A stretch of DNA of 8,333 bases from Candidatus Minthomonas equi (GCA_018064575.1 JAGHUZ010000022.1:1-8333); one strand, 5' to 3'. Positions 1 through 7,805 are shown, counted from the stretch's first letter. A program made the numbers and translations. The notes: generated by a model not told the origin, from the sequence alone.

Positions 1-266
1 ATAAGTTTTTCTATAAAATCATCCACAGCCTGACCTGCCTTTACCATAAGGAACACTTTACGTGGAGACTTCAATGATGAGATAAAGTCTTCAAGCGAAT
101 GGGCGCCATAGATATTTTTCCCCTTCCCGCGACCGGAGATAAACTTGTCCACCTTCTCAACGGTACGATTGAATACACTGACGGTAAAGCCCTTGCTTTC
201 CATATTCAAGACCAGGTTTTCACCCATAACGGCCAACCCGATAAGTCCTATGTCTGATTTCTGCAT
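1..266 (-). CDS. gnd: 6-phosphogluconate dehydrogenase, decarboxylating (N-terminal part, cut by window edge)
   Basis: Reading leftward from an ATG at 264-266 gives 88 codons that stay open to the window edge, so only the N-terminal Rossmann part is present. It begins MQKSDIGLIGLAVMGENLVL. This is the usual start of 6-phosphogluconate dehydrogenase, with the dinucleotide-binding loop GLAVMG at residues 10-15. The NRT motif at 33-35 is typical of the NADP-using enzyme, and MVKAG follows at 74-78. In this family the enzyme oxidatively decarboxylates 6-phosphogluconate to ribulose 5-phosphate and makes NADPH in the cytoplasm. The substrate-binding and helical C-terminal domains lie outside the window. 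The start lies 9 bp after the pdxB stop, so it is probably the fourth gene of the operon that starts at the kinase. The family call is firm; whether the gene is intact cannot be seen. Confidence 0.93.
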   Translation of the reverse strand, partial: MQKSDIGLIGLAVMGENLVLNMESKGFTVSVFNRTVEKVDKFISGRGKGKNIYGAHSLEDFISSLKSPRKVFLMVKAGQAVDDFIEKL

Positions 267-275
267 AATATGATG

Positions 276-1403
276 TTATTTAATGAATCCTAATTCCTTA
301 AGTGCACAAGCCATTTCATCCGTACCGTTTTTCAAAGTCAGCGTGAAGGCGGGAGCCTCGCGACGAACCGGATAATCTCCACGAAGCTTCTCGAAAAGTT
401 CGGGAGCATTTCTCAGTGCTCGGGAATCCTCCTCCACGTCGTATGCATATATGAGAGCTTCACTGAGAAGCGTTTCTATATCCTTGCCGAAGGCATCAAG
501 TTCGAATGACAGCTGTCTGGCCGGGGCAGGCACTCCCGACGCGGTCCAGTCCTTCAGGGCCTCTATCCCGAGTTCCCTGGCCACCGTTCGGACAGCAGCC
601 GCGGTACCGTTCGCCTTGCCATCGGCACTGTAACCTGCTATATGCGGGGTGGTGATATCCAGCAGCGGTATCAATTCCCTGTCAAGCTGAGGTTCTCCCT
701 CCCAGACATCAAGGACAGCCGCACGGAGCCTGTGCGCTTTCAATGCTTCCTTCAACGCCCCTCCATCCACCACGGGACCGCGTGAGGAATTTATAAGTAT
801 CTGAGTATTGCGCATCTGCGCAATACGTTCTTTATCAAAGAGATGCCAGGTAGCATCCTCTCCTGTTCCATAGAGAGGGACGTGAAGTGTCACGATATCC
901 GACTCCGCGACGATTTCATCAAGTGTCACGAAATCCTCCCCGCCTTCGCACCTCGCTCTGGGAGGATCGCAACGGAGTACTTTGAACCCAAGGATTTCAG
1001 CCATTGAAGCCACCTTGCTCCCCACATTTCCGACCCCGACCACTCCGAGGGTAAGGTCGCGGAATCTGAGCTTATGCCTGCGGCAAAGGCTTACCAGAAC
1101 GGATGAAACCCACTGGCAGACGGAGGCGGAATTACACCCCGGTGCGTTCTTCCAGATAATTCCGTTTTCCTGACACCAGACAGTGTCTATGTGGTCATAA
1201 CCTATCGTGGCGGTAGCGATAAGCCTGACCGCCGAACCCCTGAGAAGTTTTTCATCGCAAACGGTGCGCGTACGTGTTATCAATGCGTCAGCATCCCGCA
1301 CCGCCTCCGGAGTCGTCTCCTTCCCGGGCAGATACACCACTTCCGCATAAGGTTCGAAGACCCCGCGGATGAAAGGTATCTTATCGTCAATTACTATTTT
1401 CAT
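276..1403 (-). CDS. pdxB: erythronate-4-phosphate dehydrogenase
   Basis: This 375-residue protein is close to the usual length of PdxB (about 380). PdxB oxidises 4-phospho-D-erythronate to 2-oxo-3-hydroxy-4-phosphobutanoate in the DXP-dependent pathway to pyridoxal 5'-phosphate. It is a cytoplasmic, NAD-linked D-2-hydroxyacid dehydrogenase. The N-terminal MKIVIDDKIPF and the segment ATIGYDHID (65-73) are typical. The nucleotide-binding loop GVGNVG is at 123-128, with an acidic residue (D146) at the end of the next strand. The catalytic Arg, Glu and His are visible as R208 (NSSRG), E237 (WEGEP) and H254 (TPHIAG), the positions I recall for the E. coli enzyme. The roughly 85-residue C-terminal tail fits the PdxB dimerisation domain and separates it from simpler hydroxyacid dehydrogenases. 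Its ATG overlaps the stop of the LarA-like gene by 4 bp (ATGA), which implies translational coupling. Physiological substrate is inferred from family. Confidence 0.93.
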   Translation of the reverse strand: MKIVIDDKIPFIRGVFEPYAEVVYLPGKETTPEAVRDADALITRTRTVCDEKLLRGSAVRLIATATIGYDHIDTVWCQENGIIWKNAPGCNSASVCQWVSSVLVSLCRRHKLRFRDLTLGVVGVGNVGSKVASMAEILGFKVLRCDPPRARCEGGEDFVTLDEIVAESDIVTLHVPLYGTGEDATWHLFDKERIAQMRNTQILINSSRGPVVDGGALKEALKAHRLRAAVLDVWEGEPQLDRELIPLLDITTPHIAGYSADGKANGTAAAVRTVARELGIEALKDWTASGVPAPARQLSFELDAFGKDIETLLSEALIYAYDVEEDSRALRNAPELFEKLRGDYPVRREAPAFTLTLKNGTDEMACALKELGFIK

Positions 1404-2677
1404 TTGAATCTATCCGTGTGCGCCCACAGGCCAAGGGCAGGGTTGGAGATATAATAAAGTTCCTCACCGTCAGGCATAACGTTCCATCCGTCCCTGAGCA
1501 TACCAGGAGAATAGTGCTTCACCATTTCACCGTAAGGGCAATACTCATATCCCACTCCCTCCATTTCATCTCTGCCCATTTCCTCACCGGGACAATAAAT
1601 TATTCTGAATCTCCCCTCCGACGAGCCGTGAATCAAGTGTGCCGAAGCACCGAGATTATTCTGCAATTCTTCATTGGCAGCGGTACGTTCGAGGGTATAT
1701 GGAGTGCCTCTGTACCCATATTTCCGTATCAGTGCGTCGATGGCGGTATCCTCCCCGAATTCCTTGAGAGCCGGTGCCAGAATTATCAGTTCAGCATCGT
1801 CGGCGAGAGCCATTCTGGTACGGTAAATGCTCTTATTCCCAAGCCAGGTGCTCTTGAACTCTTCCGGGTCAAGATAAACGATGCACTTCCTTATAGGTTT
1901 TTCCACCATTATGAAGTTCACCTCCAGCGAAAGGGCGGCAGCCCTGGCGAAGCATTCAAAATCGTCCCCGATGAAAAGTCCGCGCGTAACCATCTCTCCG
2001 GTAGCGGCATCCTTATCCCTGACAGTAAGCACATAGATGATGGGGATATCTTTCAGGAAATGAACCTTCGCATATTCAAATACATCCCTTACGGGACTCT
2101 TGGCTCTGCCCATTATCCTCTCCATTCCATAAGTCGCGCCTATGAAATGGCTCTTGTTGATAAAGTCGGAGCCTCCGACTCCCACGAAAATGTTCTTGGT
2201 ATAATTCGCCATCCCTATGACCTCGTGAGGAACGACCTGCCCTATGGAAAGAATCAGCTCGAACGAGGGATCCATAAGCATCTTGTTCACCTGAACCTTC
2301 ATTTCGTAATCAAGTTTTCCTTCGGAAACTTCATTTACATAGCCGGAAGGAACAGTACCTATGGTCTGTATGTCATTTCTCCAGTCGTGAACGCGAAACC
2401 TGTCGGAGGGGATATGCCCGAACATAGCAGCGATTTGTTCATCCGTCATCGGGGAATGGGTGCCCAACGCGGGCATTATGTCGGTCAAGGCCTCTCCGTA
2501 ATAATCATATACCATTTCCGAAATGGGACCGGCATAGGAATTGAAGCGTGTAAAATCCGGAGGAATGGCCATAACTTTCCCTTTGGGACCGAGTCCGTCC
2601 AATACGCTATATAGTATCTGCCGGGTCTCCTCCGGTGTTATTCTGTCTGTTCGGGACCCCCGTTCGAATAAAATCAT
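1400..2677 (-). CDS. LarA-superfamily (DUF2088) nickel-pincer hydroxyacid racemase/epimerase homologue
   Basis: This 425-residue cytoplasmic protein resembles lactate racemase LarA, whose nickel-pincer nucleotide cofactor inverts the alpha carbon of a 2-hydroxy acid. The catalytic pattern is well kept: DFTR with R44, GTHSPMT with H74, PHEVIGMANYTK with H151 and K161, and H177 in NKSHFIG. The H-to-K spacing of 10 and K-to-H spacing of 16 equal those I recall for His174, Lys184 and His200 of the Lactobacillus plantarum enzyme, where Lys184 carries the cofactor. There is no signal peptide or membrane segment. The superfamily includes lactate, malate, 2-hydroxyglutarate and phenyllactate racemases and a gluconate 2-epimerase, so the substrate cannot be read from the motif. 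The sugar-acid neighbours suggest an aldonate rather than lactate. No larB, larC or larE cofactor genes lie in the window. The gene starts 19 bp after the kinase stop and overlaps pdxB by 4 bp. The family call is strong; the substrate is unknown. Confidence 0.85.
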   Translation of the reverse strand: MILFERGSRTDRITPEETRQILYSVLDGLGPKGKVMAIPPDFTRFNSYAGPISEMVYDYYGEALTDIMPALGTHSPMTDEQIAAMFGHIPSDRFRVHDWRNDIQTIGTVPSGYVNEVSEGKLDYEMKVQVNKMLMDPSFELILSIGQVVPHEVIGMANYTKNIFVGVGGSDFINKSHFIGATYGMERIMGRAKSPVRDVFEYAKVHFLKDIPIIYVLTVRDKDAATGEMVTRGLFIGDDFECFARAAALSLEVNFIMVEKPIRKCIVYLDPEEFKSTWLGNKSIYRTRMALADDAELIILAPALKEFGEDTAIDALIRKYGYRGTPYTLERTAANEELQNNLGASAHLIHGSSEGRFRIIYCPGEEMGRDEMEGVGYEYCPYGEMVKHYSPGMLRDGWNVMPDGEELYYISNPALGLWAHTDRFK

Positions 2678-2696
2678 TTCACCGTTCTGACAATAA

Positions 2697-3776
2697 TTAT
2701 CTCTTCACTCTTGCATTTCCCTCCCAGATGCTCCATATCTGCTCCTCATCAGCCGGCTGTGCATAGTCCGTCAGGAATGTGGTGGCCAATGCACCGCTGG
2801 CCCACCCGAACTGAATCCATTTTTCAGGTTCCCATCCCCTGAGGATGGCATAAAGCATACCGCCCACGAAACCGTCACCTCCGCCTATGCGGTCAAGAAC
2901 GTGAATCTCTCTCGGAGGAACCGATTCCCATCTGTCTCCTGCCAACATTATGGCTCCCCAGTAATGGCTGTTCGCACTATTGACCTGACGGAGTGTAGTG
3001 GCATAAACCTGCGCATTGGGATAAAGGGCCTTGACGCGGTTTATCATCCCCCTGAAGCCTTCCGTCTTCGAGGCGATATCCCTCCCTCCGGCTTCGGGAC
3101 CCTTGATATCAAGACAAAGCTGGAAGTCCTCTTCGTTTCCGATGAGGATGTCGGCGATAGAACATATCTCGGAGAACATACTGTGGAGTTCCTTTTCACG
3201 ACCCTTCCAGAACGAAGCCCTGTAGTTCAGGTCAAAACTGATTTTCGTACCGTACTTTCTGGCGGCACGGGCGATTTCCAGACAGAAGCGTGTAGTGTCA
3301 GGACTCAGAGCGGCGATAAGTCCGCTCAAGTGCACGATTTGAACCCCCTCCTGACCGAAAATCCTGTCCAAATCGAAATCCTTGACATTCAGTGTCCTGC
3401 CCACCTCACCGGCCCGGTCGTTCCACACACGTGGGCCGCGGGAGCCGTAACCGCTGTCAGCGACGTTAATCTGGTGACGATACCCCCAGGGACCACCCTG
3501 AGACACATCGGGTCCTTCGAAATCCATCCCGCGGGAACGGAGATTGCTTTTTATGAAAGATGCGAAAGGACTTCCCTCCACGAAGGTAGTGAGAACCTTT
3601 ACGGGAAGTCCGAGATATGACACTATGCTGGCAACATTGGTCTCGGCACTTGTAGCCTGAAGATGAAAAATGCTACTGGAATGAACAGGCTGACCGGCTT
3701 CGGGAGTAATGCGCAGCCCCATACTTGTCGGAACGAGAAGGGCATACTTGCAGCCCTGCTTGAGTTGTATATCCAT
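2697..3776 (-). CDS. PfkB-family carbohydrate kinase, 2-dehydro-3-deoxygluconokinase-like
   Basis: This 359-residue cytoplasmic kinase belongs to the ribokinase/PfkB family, which phosphorylates sugars or sugar acids with ATP. The N-terminal family motif appears in degenerate form as TSAETNVASIVSYLG (42-56). DLNYRASFW (182-190) is characteristic of 2-keto-3-deoxygluconate kinases and relatives, IGNEEDF (212-218) is the usual mid-domain motif, and DRIGGGDGF (295-303) is the second PfkB signature with the catalytic base D301 and the anion-hole glycines. In the 2-keto-3-deoxygluconate case the product, KDPG, enters the lower Entner-Doudoroff route. At 359 residues it is somewhat longer than typical KdgK (about 310-345). 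The start codon lies about 20 bp from a promoter match, and the gene is first in a unit with the LarA-like epimerase, pdxB and gnd. A kinase for gluconate or another aldonate is a real alternative given that context. Family certain, substrate open. Confidence 0.82.
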   Translation of the reverse strand: MDIQLKQGCKYALLVPTSMGLRITPEAGQPVHSSSIFHLQATSAETNVASIVSYLGLPVKVLTTFVEGSPFASFIKSNLRSRGMDFEGPDVSQGGPWGYRHQINVADSGYGSRGPRVWNDRAGEVGRTLNVKDFDLDRIFGQEGVQIVHLSGLIAALSPDTTRFCLEIARAARKYGTKISFDLNYRASFWKGREKELHSMFSEICSIADILIGNEEDFQLCLDIKGPEAGGRDIASKTEGFRGMINRVKALYPNAQVYATTLRQVNSANSHYWGAIMLAGDRWESVPPREIHVLDRIGGGDGFVGGMLYAILRGWEPEKWIQFGWASGALATTFLTDYAQPADEEQIWSIWEGNARVKR

Positions 3777-3911
3777 AATCCTTAATTAAACTACGCAAAA
3801 ATAATCCTTACTGACAAGAAATCCAATTCGATTACCACGAAATATTCCATAAATCAGTCCGATGACGCTCAACACCATTCGATGGCCATCCTTCTTTTTA
3901 ACGCGAGGCTG
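3777..3911. other. Spacer between the ABC-F gene and the kinase operon
   Basis: This 135-bp non-coding spacer carries the operon promoter on its left. Near 3881-3890 it has a perfect 10-bp palindrome, GATGGCCATC, lying 55 bp upstream of the -33 match and 21 bp past the ABC-F stop. I see no hairpin followed by a T-run on the minus strand, so there is no clear intrinsic terminator for the ABC-F transcript; read-through into the kinase operon is possible. The palindrome could be an operator, but nothing else supports that. Confidence 0.45.
3796..3826 (-). promoter_or_regulatory. Bacteroidota-type promoter for the kinase-epimerase-pdxB-gnd operon
   Basis: On the minus strand the sequence TATTTTTG (3796-3803) matches the Bacteroidota -7 element TAnnTTTG exactly. 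A TTG (3824-3826) lies 20 bp upstream in the place of the -33 element. Transcription would start near 3789-3791, leaving only a 13-15 base leader before the ATG at 3774-3776. The sequence AAGGATT sits just before the ATG; its AAGG resembles a Shine-Dalgarno but is very close to the start, and such signals are weakly used in this phylum. No other promoter match was seen within the four-gene unit, and the gaps there are too short for one. Confidence 0.6.
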
Positions 3912-5789
3912 CTAAAGCAGTTCCAGATACCTCATCTCCATCTCGTCCAACTCATCTTTAAGAAGCGCATAGCGGAGGGAGACTTCGGTGATTTTATCAG
4001 ATGACAATGAGCCCGAGGACAGAGCTTCTTCCAGTTCAGCCTTCTCGGCGTTAAGAGCCTCCATCTTCACTTCCAGCCTTTCCATCTCGCGCTGCTCCTT
4101 CCAGCTGTATTTTTTCTTTTTCGGGGAAGAAAGTTCTTCGGAGGAGGGAACGTAGTTTTTCTTATTGCCGGAGGCAATATGGCCGTCCCCATTTCCCCGG
4201 GAACGCAGGTCGTGGATGTACGAGCGCCATTCGCTGCATTTTCCGATATAGTCCTTCACCTTGCCGTCACCCTCGAAAATGAAGATATGGTCAGCCAGTT
4301 TGTCCAGAAAATAACGGTCGTGGGAAACTATGAGCAGGCATCCGTGGAACTCCTTGAGATATTCCTCGAGAATGTTCATCGTGAGGATATCGAGGTCATT
4401 GGTCGGCTCGTCGAGAATCAGGAAATTCGGACTTCGCATCAGGACTGTCAGAAGATAGAGACGTCGGCGTTCCCCACCGCTGAGACTCCCCACCTTTACG
4501 AACTGCATAGAAGGCGGGAACAGGAAATGATTGAGAAAAGTGTTGACAGGAATACGGTCACCGTTGGCCATAGTGACAGTCTCGGCTATGTCGTGAACTA
4601 TGTCGAAAACCCTCTGGTCTTCCCTGAAAGAAAGTCCGGCCTGATGGTAGTATCCGAATTTTATGGTCTCTCCCACGTCTATGACACCCGAATCGGGCTG
4701 CACAGCACCTGTAAGCATATTGAGGAAAGTACTCTTGCCGACTCCATTGGTCCCGACGATTCCAAGCTTTTCAAATCGCGCGAAATTATAGGTGAAATCT
4801 TTCAGCATACACTGATTCCCGTAGTGAAGAGTCACGTGAGAACAATTGATGACCTTCTTTCCGAGACGTGAACTGCCGAATTCCATTTTTATATTCTTTT
4901 CTTCGATTCTCCCGGAAGCCCTCTCCTGAAGGTCGTGGAATGCGTTGATACGATACTTGGCCTTACCGCTGCGGGCACACGGAGTGGCGTGAATCCATTC
5001 CAGTTCACGACGAAGCAGATTCCGGGCCTTGTCTGTTTCAGCCGTAAAATTGGCTATACGTTCCTCCCTCTTTTCAAGATAGTATTCGTAATTCCCTTTA
5101 TAAACGAAAAGACGGCCGCCGTCCAGTTCGAAGATGACATTGCATATCCTGTCGAGAAAATACCTGTCGTGAGTCACCATAAAGAGGGTGCATCTGGATT
5201 TTTTCAAATATTCTTCCAGAAATTCTATGGCCTCTATGTCAAGATGATTAGTGGGTTCATCGAGAATCAGAAAATCAGCATCCCTGAGAAGAAGCGATGC
5301 CAGTGCCACCCGTTTCACCTCTCCGCCGGAAAGTTCCTTCATTTTCCGGTCAAGGTGTATCAGATTCAATGGGGTGAGAATCTGTTTGATTTTACTGTCA
5401 TAACTCCATCCATCGACGCGGTCCATATCACTGATGGCCCTTTCCTGACGCTTCCGGTCATCCGTCAGGACTGCTTCGTTATATTCCCTTACGACATTGA
5501 AAAGCTGCTCAGTCTTCGAAAACACCTCCGTGAAAACCGTGTTTTCCGGATTGAATTCGTAATTCTGTTCCAGAAAGGCGGTGGAGATGTCTTTCAGGAA
5601 TTTTATTTCCCCACCGGAATCAGAAGAGTCCTTGCCCGCCAGTATGGAGAGCAAGGACGTCTTCCCTGTACCGTTAGGGGCTATGAGAGCGATTTTGTCA
5701 CCTTCATTGATATTGAAACTTATTTTATCGAACAGAACCTTGGTACCGTACGACTTGCTTATGTTCTCTACCTGAAGGTAACTGGCCAT
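3912..5789 (-). CDS. uup: ABC-F family ATPase, Uup-like
   Basis: This 625-residue soluble protein has two ABC ATPase domains in one chain and no membrane segment, which defines ABC-F. The first domain has Walker A APNGTGKTS (37-45), signature LSGGE (153-157) and Walker B LILDEP with catalytic E178, followed by TNHLD and the H-loop THDR. The second has Walker A GTNGVGKST (346-354), LSGGE (436-440), LILDEP with E461 and SHDR. A charged linker of about 60 residues (240-300) joins them, as in ribosome-binding members. The TNDLDILT stretch after the second Walker B and a lysine-rich, coiled-coil C-terminal domain (about 557-625) point to the Uup branch rather than EttA or YheS. Uup proteins act at ribosomes, and have also been linked to DNA branch structures and precise excision of transposons. 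It begins 3 bp after the M13 peptidase stop. A resistance-type ABC-F (Msr/Vga/OptrA) is unlikely given the C-terminal domain. Confidence 0.9.
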   Translation of the reverse strand: MASYLQVENISKSYGTKVLFDKISFNINEGDKIALIAPNGTGKTSLLSILAGKDSSDSGGEIKFLKDISTAFLEQNYEFNPENTVFTEVFSKTEQLFNVVREYNEAVLTDDRKRQERAISDMDRVDGWSYDSKIKQILTPLNLIHLDRKMKELSGGEVKRVALASLLLRDADFLILDEPTNHLDIEAIEFLEEYLKKSRCTLFMVTHDRYFLDRICNVIFELDGGRLFVYKGNYEYYLEKREERIANFTAETDKARNLLRRELEWIHATPCARSGKAKYRINAFHDLQERASGRIEEKNIKMEFGSSRLGKKVINCSHVTLHYGNQCMLKDFTYNFARFEKLGIVGTNGVGKSTFLNMLTGAVQPDSGVIDVGETIKFGYYHQAGLSFREDQRVFDIVHDIAETVTMANGDRIPVNTFLNHFLFPPSMQFVKVGSLSGGERRRLYLLTVLMRSPNFLILDEPTNDLDILTMNILEEYLKEFHGCLLIVSHDRYFLDKLADHIFIFEGDGKVKDYIGKCSEWRSYIHDLRSRGNGDGHIASGNKKNYVPSSEELSSPKKKKYSWKEQREMERLEVKMEALNAEKAELEEALSSGSLSSDKITEVSLRYALLKDELDEMEMRYLELL

Positions 5790-5792
5790 ACC

Positions 5793-7805
5793 CTACCAAA
5801 TCATTACCCTTTCTTCCGCAGGCCGCCACATTTTATCGTCTTCCCTGATACCGAAAGCATCAAAGAATTCCTGGAAGTTCCTGAGGGTTCCGTTGACACG
5901 GTTCACACTGAGGGAATGTTCGTCCATCTTGGTGCGGCGTTCCTTCTCCTCATCGGTGATATTGCCTGCCCACACGTGGGCAAATCCGAGGAAGAAGCGC
6001 TGCTCGGCCGTGAAAGAGTCGATGTCGGCCGGATGCTTGCCGTTCCAACTGTTCTTGAGGGCTGTAAGGGCAAGACCTACCCCACCCTGGTCCGCGATAT
6101 TCTCACCGAGTGAAAGTTTTCCGTTGGCAAATATGCCGGGCAGAATTTCGATTCCGTTGTACTGCTTTTCGAGAACGGCGGTCTTGGCATTGAAAGCCTC
6201 GGTATCTTCGGGTCTCCACCAATTGTTCATATTGCCGTCCTTGTCGAACAGACGTCCCTGGTCATCGAAGCCGTGTGTCATTTCGTGTCCTATTACCACC
6301 CCTATGGCTCCATAGTTCACAGCATCATCAGCATCCGGGTTAAAGAAAGGAGGCTGGAGGATGGCTGCCGGGAAGCATATCTCGTTAGAAGTGGGGTTAT
6401 AGTAGGCATTTACCGTCTGAGGCGACATTCCCCATTCGGAACGGTCGGTAGGTTTTCCGAGTTTGGAAAGATTATCCGCAGTGTACCAAGCGCTGGCTGC
6501 AAGTTTGTTCTCAAGATAACTCTTCTCCGGTCTTATGTCAAGAGTGCTGTAATCTTTCCACTTGTCAGGATAACCTATCTTTACGGTAAAGGCAGCCAGT
6601 TTTTCCTGAGCATAGGCTTTGGTGGAATCGGTCATCCAGTCAAGGGCGGCGATGTGCTGCGAAAGGGATGTCTTAAGATTGTTTACAATGTCGAGCACTT
6701 TCAGCTTGCTTGATTCAGGGAAATATTTGGCGACATACATCTGACCGACAGCTTCACCGAGAATTCCGTTGGGAACGGACATAGCGCGTTTCCATCTCGG
6801 TCTCTTTTCTGTAATACCCCTCATCTGGCGGCTGAAAAAGTCGAAATCAGCATCGTAGAATTCATCGGACAGAGAGCCTGCCGCATCATTGATGAACATA
6901 GCGGCCACATAGTCCTTCATCCTCTGCAAGTCTTCTTCGGCGAAGATACGGCTGAGTCCATCATAGAAAGAAGGCTGCATTATGATAATTTTCTCCTGAG
7001 GGGCAATGCCTGTTATATCGAATACAGTCTTGAAGTCGAAACCGGGATATGCCTTCAGAAAATCCTCTGTACTCATAGGATTATACTGTCTGGTGAGGTC
7101 CCTCATTTCGGTCTTGCTCCAGCAGCATTGTGCGAGTTTATCTTCTACCGCGAGGGCATTGGCAGCTGCGGTTCCGGGGTTTTCGATACCGCTGAGAGTG
7201 AAGAATCTGGTCAGCATTTCCAGATATCCTTTCTTCTTGTCTGCATTGGCCTCATTCACATAGTAGTCTCTCTCACCCATTCCGAGCGAACACTGTGTCA
7301 TATACAAAATCTGATTGTTACTGTCCATCAGGTCTTCCATAACACCCATTCCGAAAAAACCGCCCCCACCGATTTTGTTGAGTTCTCCTATTTCGCGGAT
7401 GAGACCCGGCTTGTCGCTTACACCGTATATCGCATCCAGATATTTCTTCAGAGGTTGTGCTCCGGCGGCATTCCTGCCGATGGAATCAAGTCCCTGTTTA
7501 TAGAGATCTGAAATTTTCTGTTCCACGCTGCCGGCTTCATAAGTCTGCGCCGCCATATCCTTGAAGAGAGCATTGAGTCTTTCCTCATTGTTTTCAGCGA
7601 GCTGGTCAAATGAGCCGTAGCGGGCGAATTCAGGTTTCAGAGGGTTCTTGGCCATCCATCCGCCATTGGCATAAAGATAGAAATTCTCTCCCGGAGCTAC
7701 GGAAAGATCCAGATCGGTCATATCAAGGGCCGGTGTCTTTACTGATTTATCCCCACAGGAAACCAATGTCAGGGCAGGGATTAAAAGCATTAGCATTCTT
7801 TTCAT
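5793..7805 (-). CDS. M13 family zinc metallopeptidase, lipoprotein (neprilysin/PepO-like)
   Basis: From the ATG at 7803-7805 this gives 670 residues, the usual size for M13 peptidases. These cleave oligopeptides with a single zinc, here probably in the envelope. MKRMLMLLIPALTLVSCG is a lipoprotein signal with a lipobox ending at Cys17. Further on are the substrate-binding NAYYNP (466-471), the zinc motif HEMTH (H507, E508, H511) followed by GFDDQGR, and GENIADQGG with the third ligand E568 and D572. The N-terminal half (about 30-430) matches the large helical M13_N domain, and the second half the catalytic domain. The C-terminus reads RVMIW where many relatives have CRVW, so the usual terminal cysteine is absent. 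An upstream TTG at 7839-7841 would extend the frame by 12 residues, but that spoils the signal peptide and covers the promoter, so I chose the ATG. It probably shares a transcript with the Uup-like gene 3 bp downstream. Precise peptide substrate is unknown. Confidence 0.94.
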   Translation of the reverse strand: MKRMLMLLIPALTLVSCGDKSVKTPALDMTDLDLSVAPGENFYLYANGGWMAKNPLKPEFARYGSFDQLAENNEERLNALFKDMAAQTYEAGSVEQKISDLYKQGLDSIGRNAAGAQPLKKYLDAIYGVSDKPGLIREIGELNKIGGGGFFGMGVMEDLMDSNNQILYMTQCSLGMGERDYYVNEANADKKKGYLEMLTRFFTLSGIENPGTAAANALAVEDKLAQCCWSKTEMRDLTRQYNPMSTEDFLKAYPGFDFKTVFDITGIAPQEKIIIMQPSFYDGLSRIFAEEDLQRMKDYVAAMFINDAAGSLSDEFYDADFDFFSRQMRGITEKRPRWKRAMSVPNGILGEAVGQMYVAKYFPESSKLKVLDIVNNLKTSLSQHIAALDWMTDSTKAYAQEKLAAFTVKIGYPDKWKDYSTLDIRPEKSYLENKLAASAWYTADNLSKLGKPTDRSEWGMSPQTVNAYYNPTSNEICFPAAILQPPFFNPDADDAVNYGAIGVVIGHEMTHGFDDQGRLFDKDGNMNNWWRPEDTEAFNAKTAVLEKQYNGIEILPGIFANGKLSLGENIADQGGVGLALTALKNSWNGKHPADIDSFTAEQRFFLGFAHVWAGNITDEEKERRTKMDEHSLSVNRVNGTLRNFQEFFDAFGIREDDKMWRPAEERVMIW

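Noticed and set aside
1418..2614. Plus-strand open frame of 398 codons opposite the LarA-like gene
   Set aside because: It is entirely antisense to a gene with strong family motifs. Its translation shows no recognisable domain, and long antisense frames are expected from the codon use of the opposing gene.
2901..3620. Plus-strand open frame of 239 codons opposite the kinase
   Set aside because: Fully antisense to the PfkB-family kinase, with no recognisable motif.
3870..3900. Hairpin CCAT-TCG-ATGG followed by a T-rich stretch on the plus strand
   Set aside because: It would terminate plus-strand transcription, but no plus-strand gene is supported here; the stem is only 4 bp.
3912..5789. ABC-F protein as an antibiotic-resistance determinant
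   Set aside because: The TNDLDILT stretch and the lysine-rich coiled-coil C-terminal domain fit the housekeeping Uup branch, and there is no leader attenuator or resistance gene context.
4935..6113. Plus-strand open frame of 392 codons spanning the ABC-F and M13 genes
   Set aside because: It crosses the junction of two well-supported minus-strand genes and has no family signature or promoter; it is a shadow frame.
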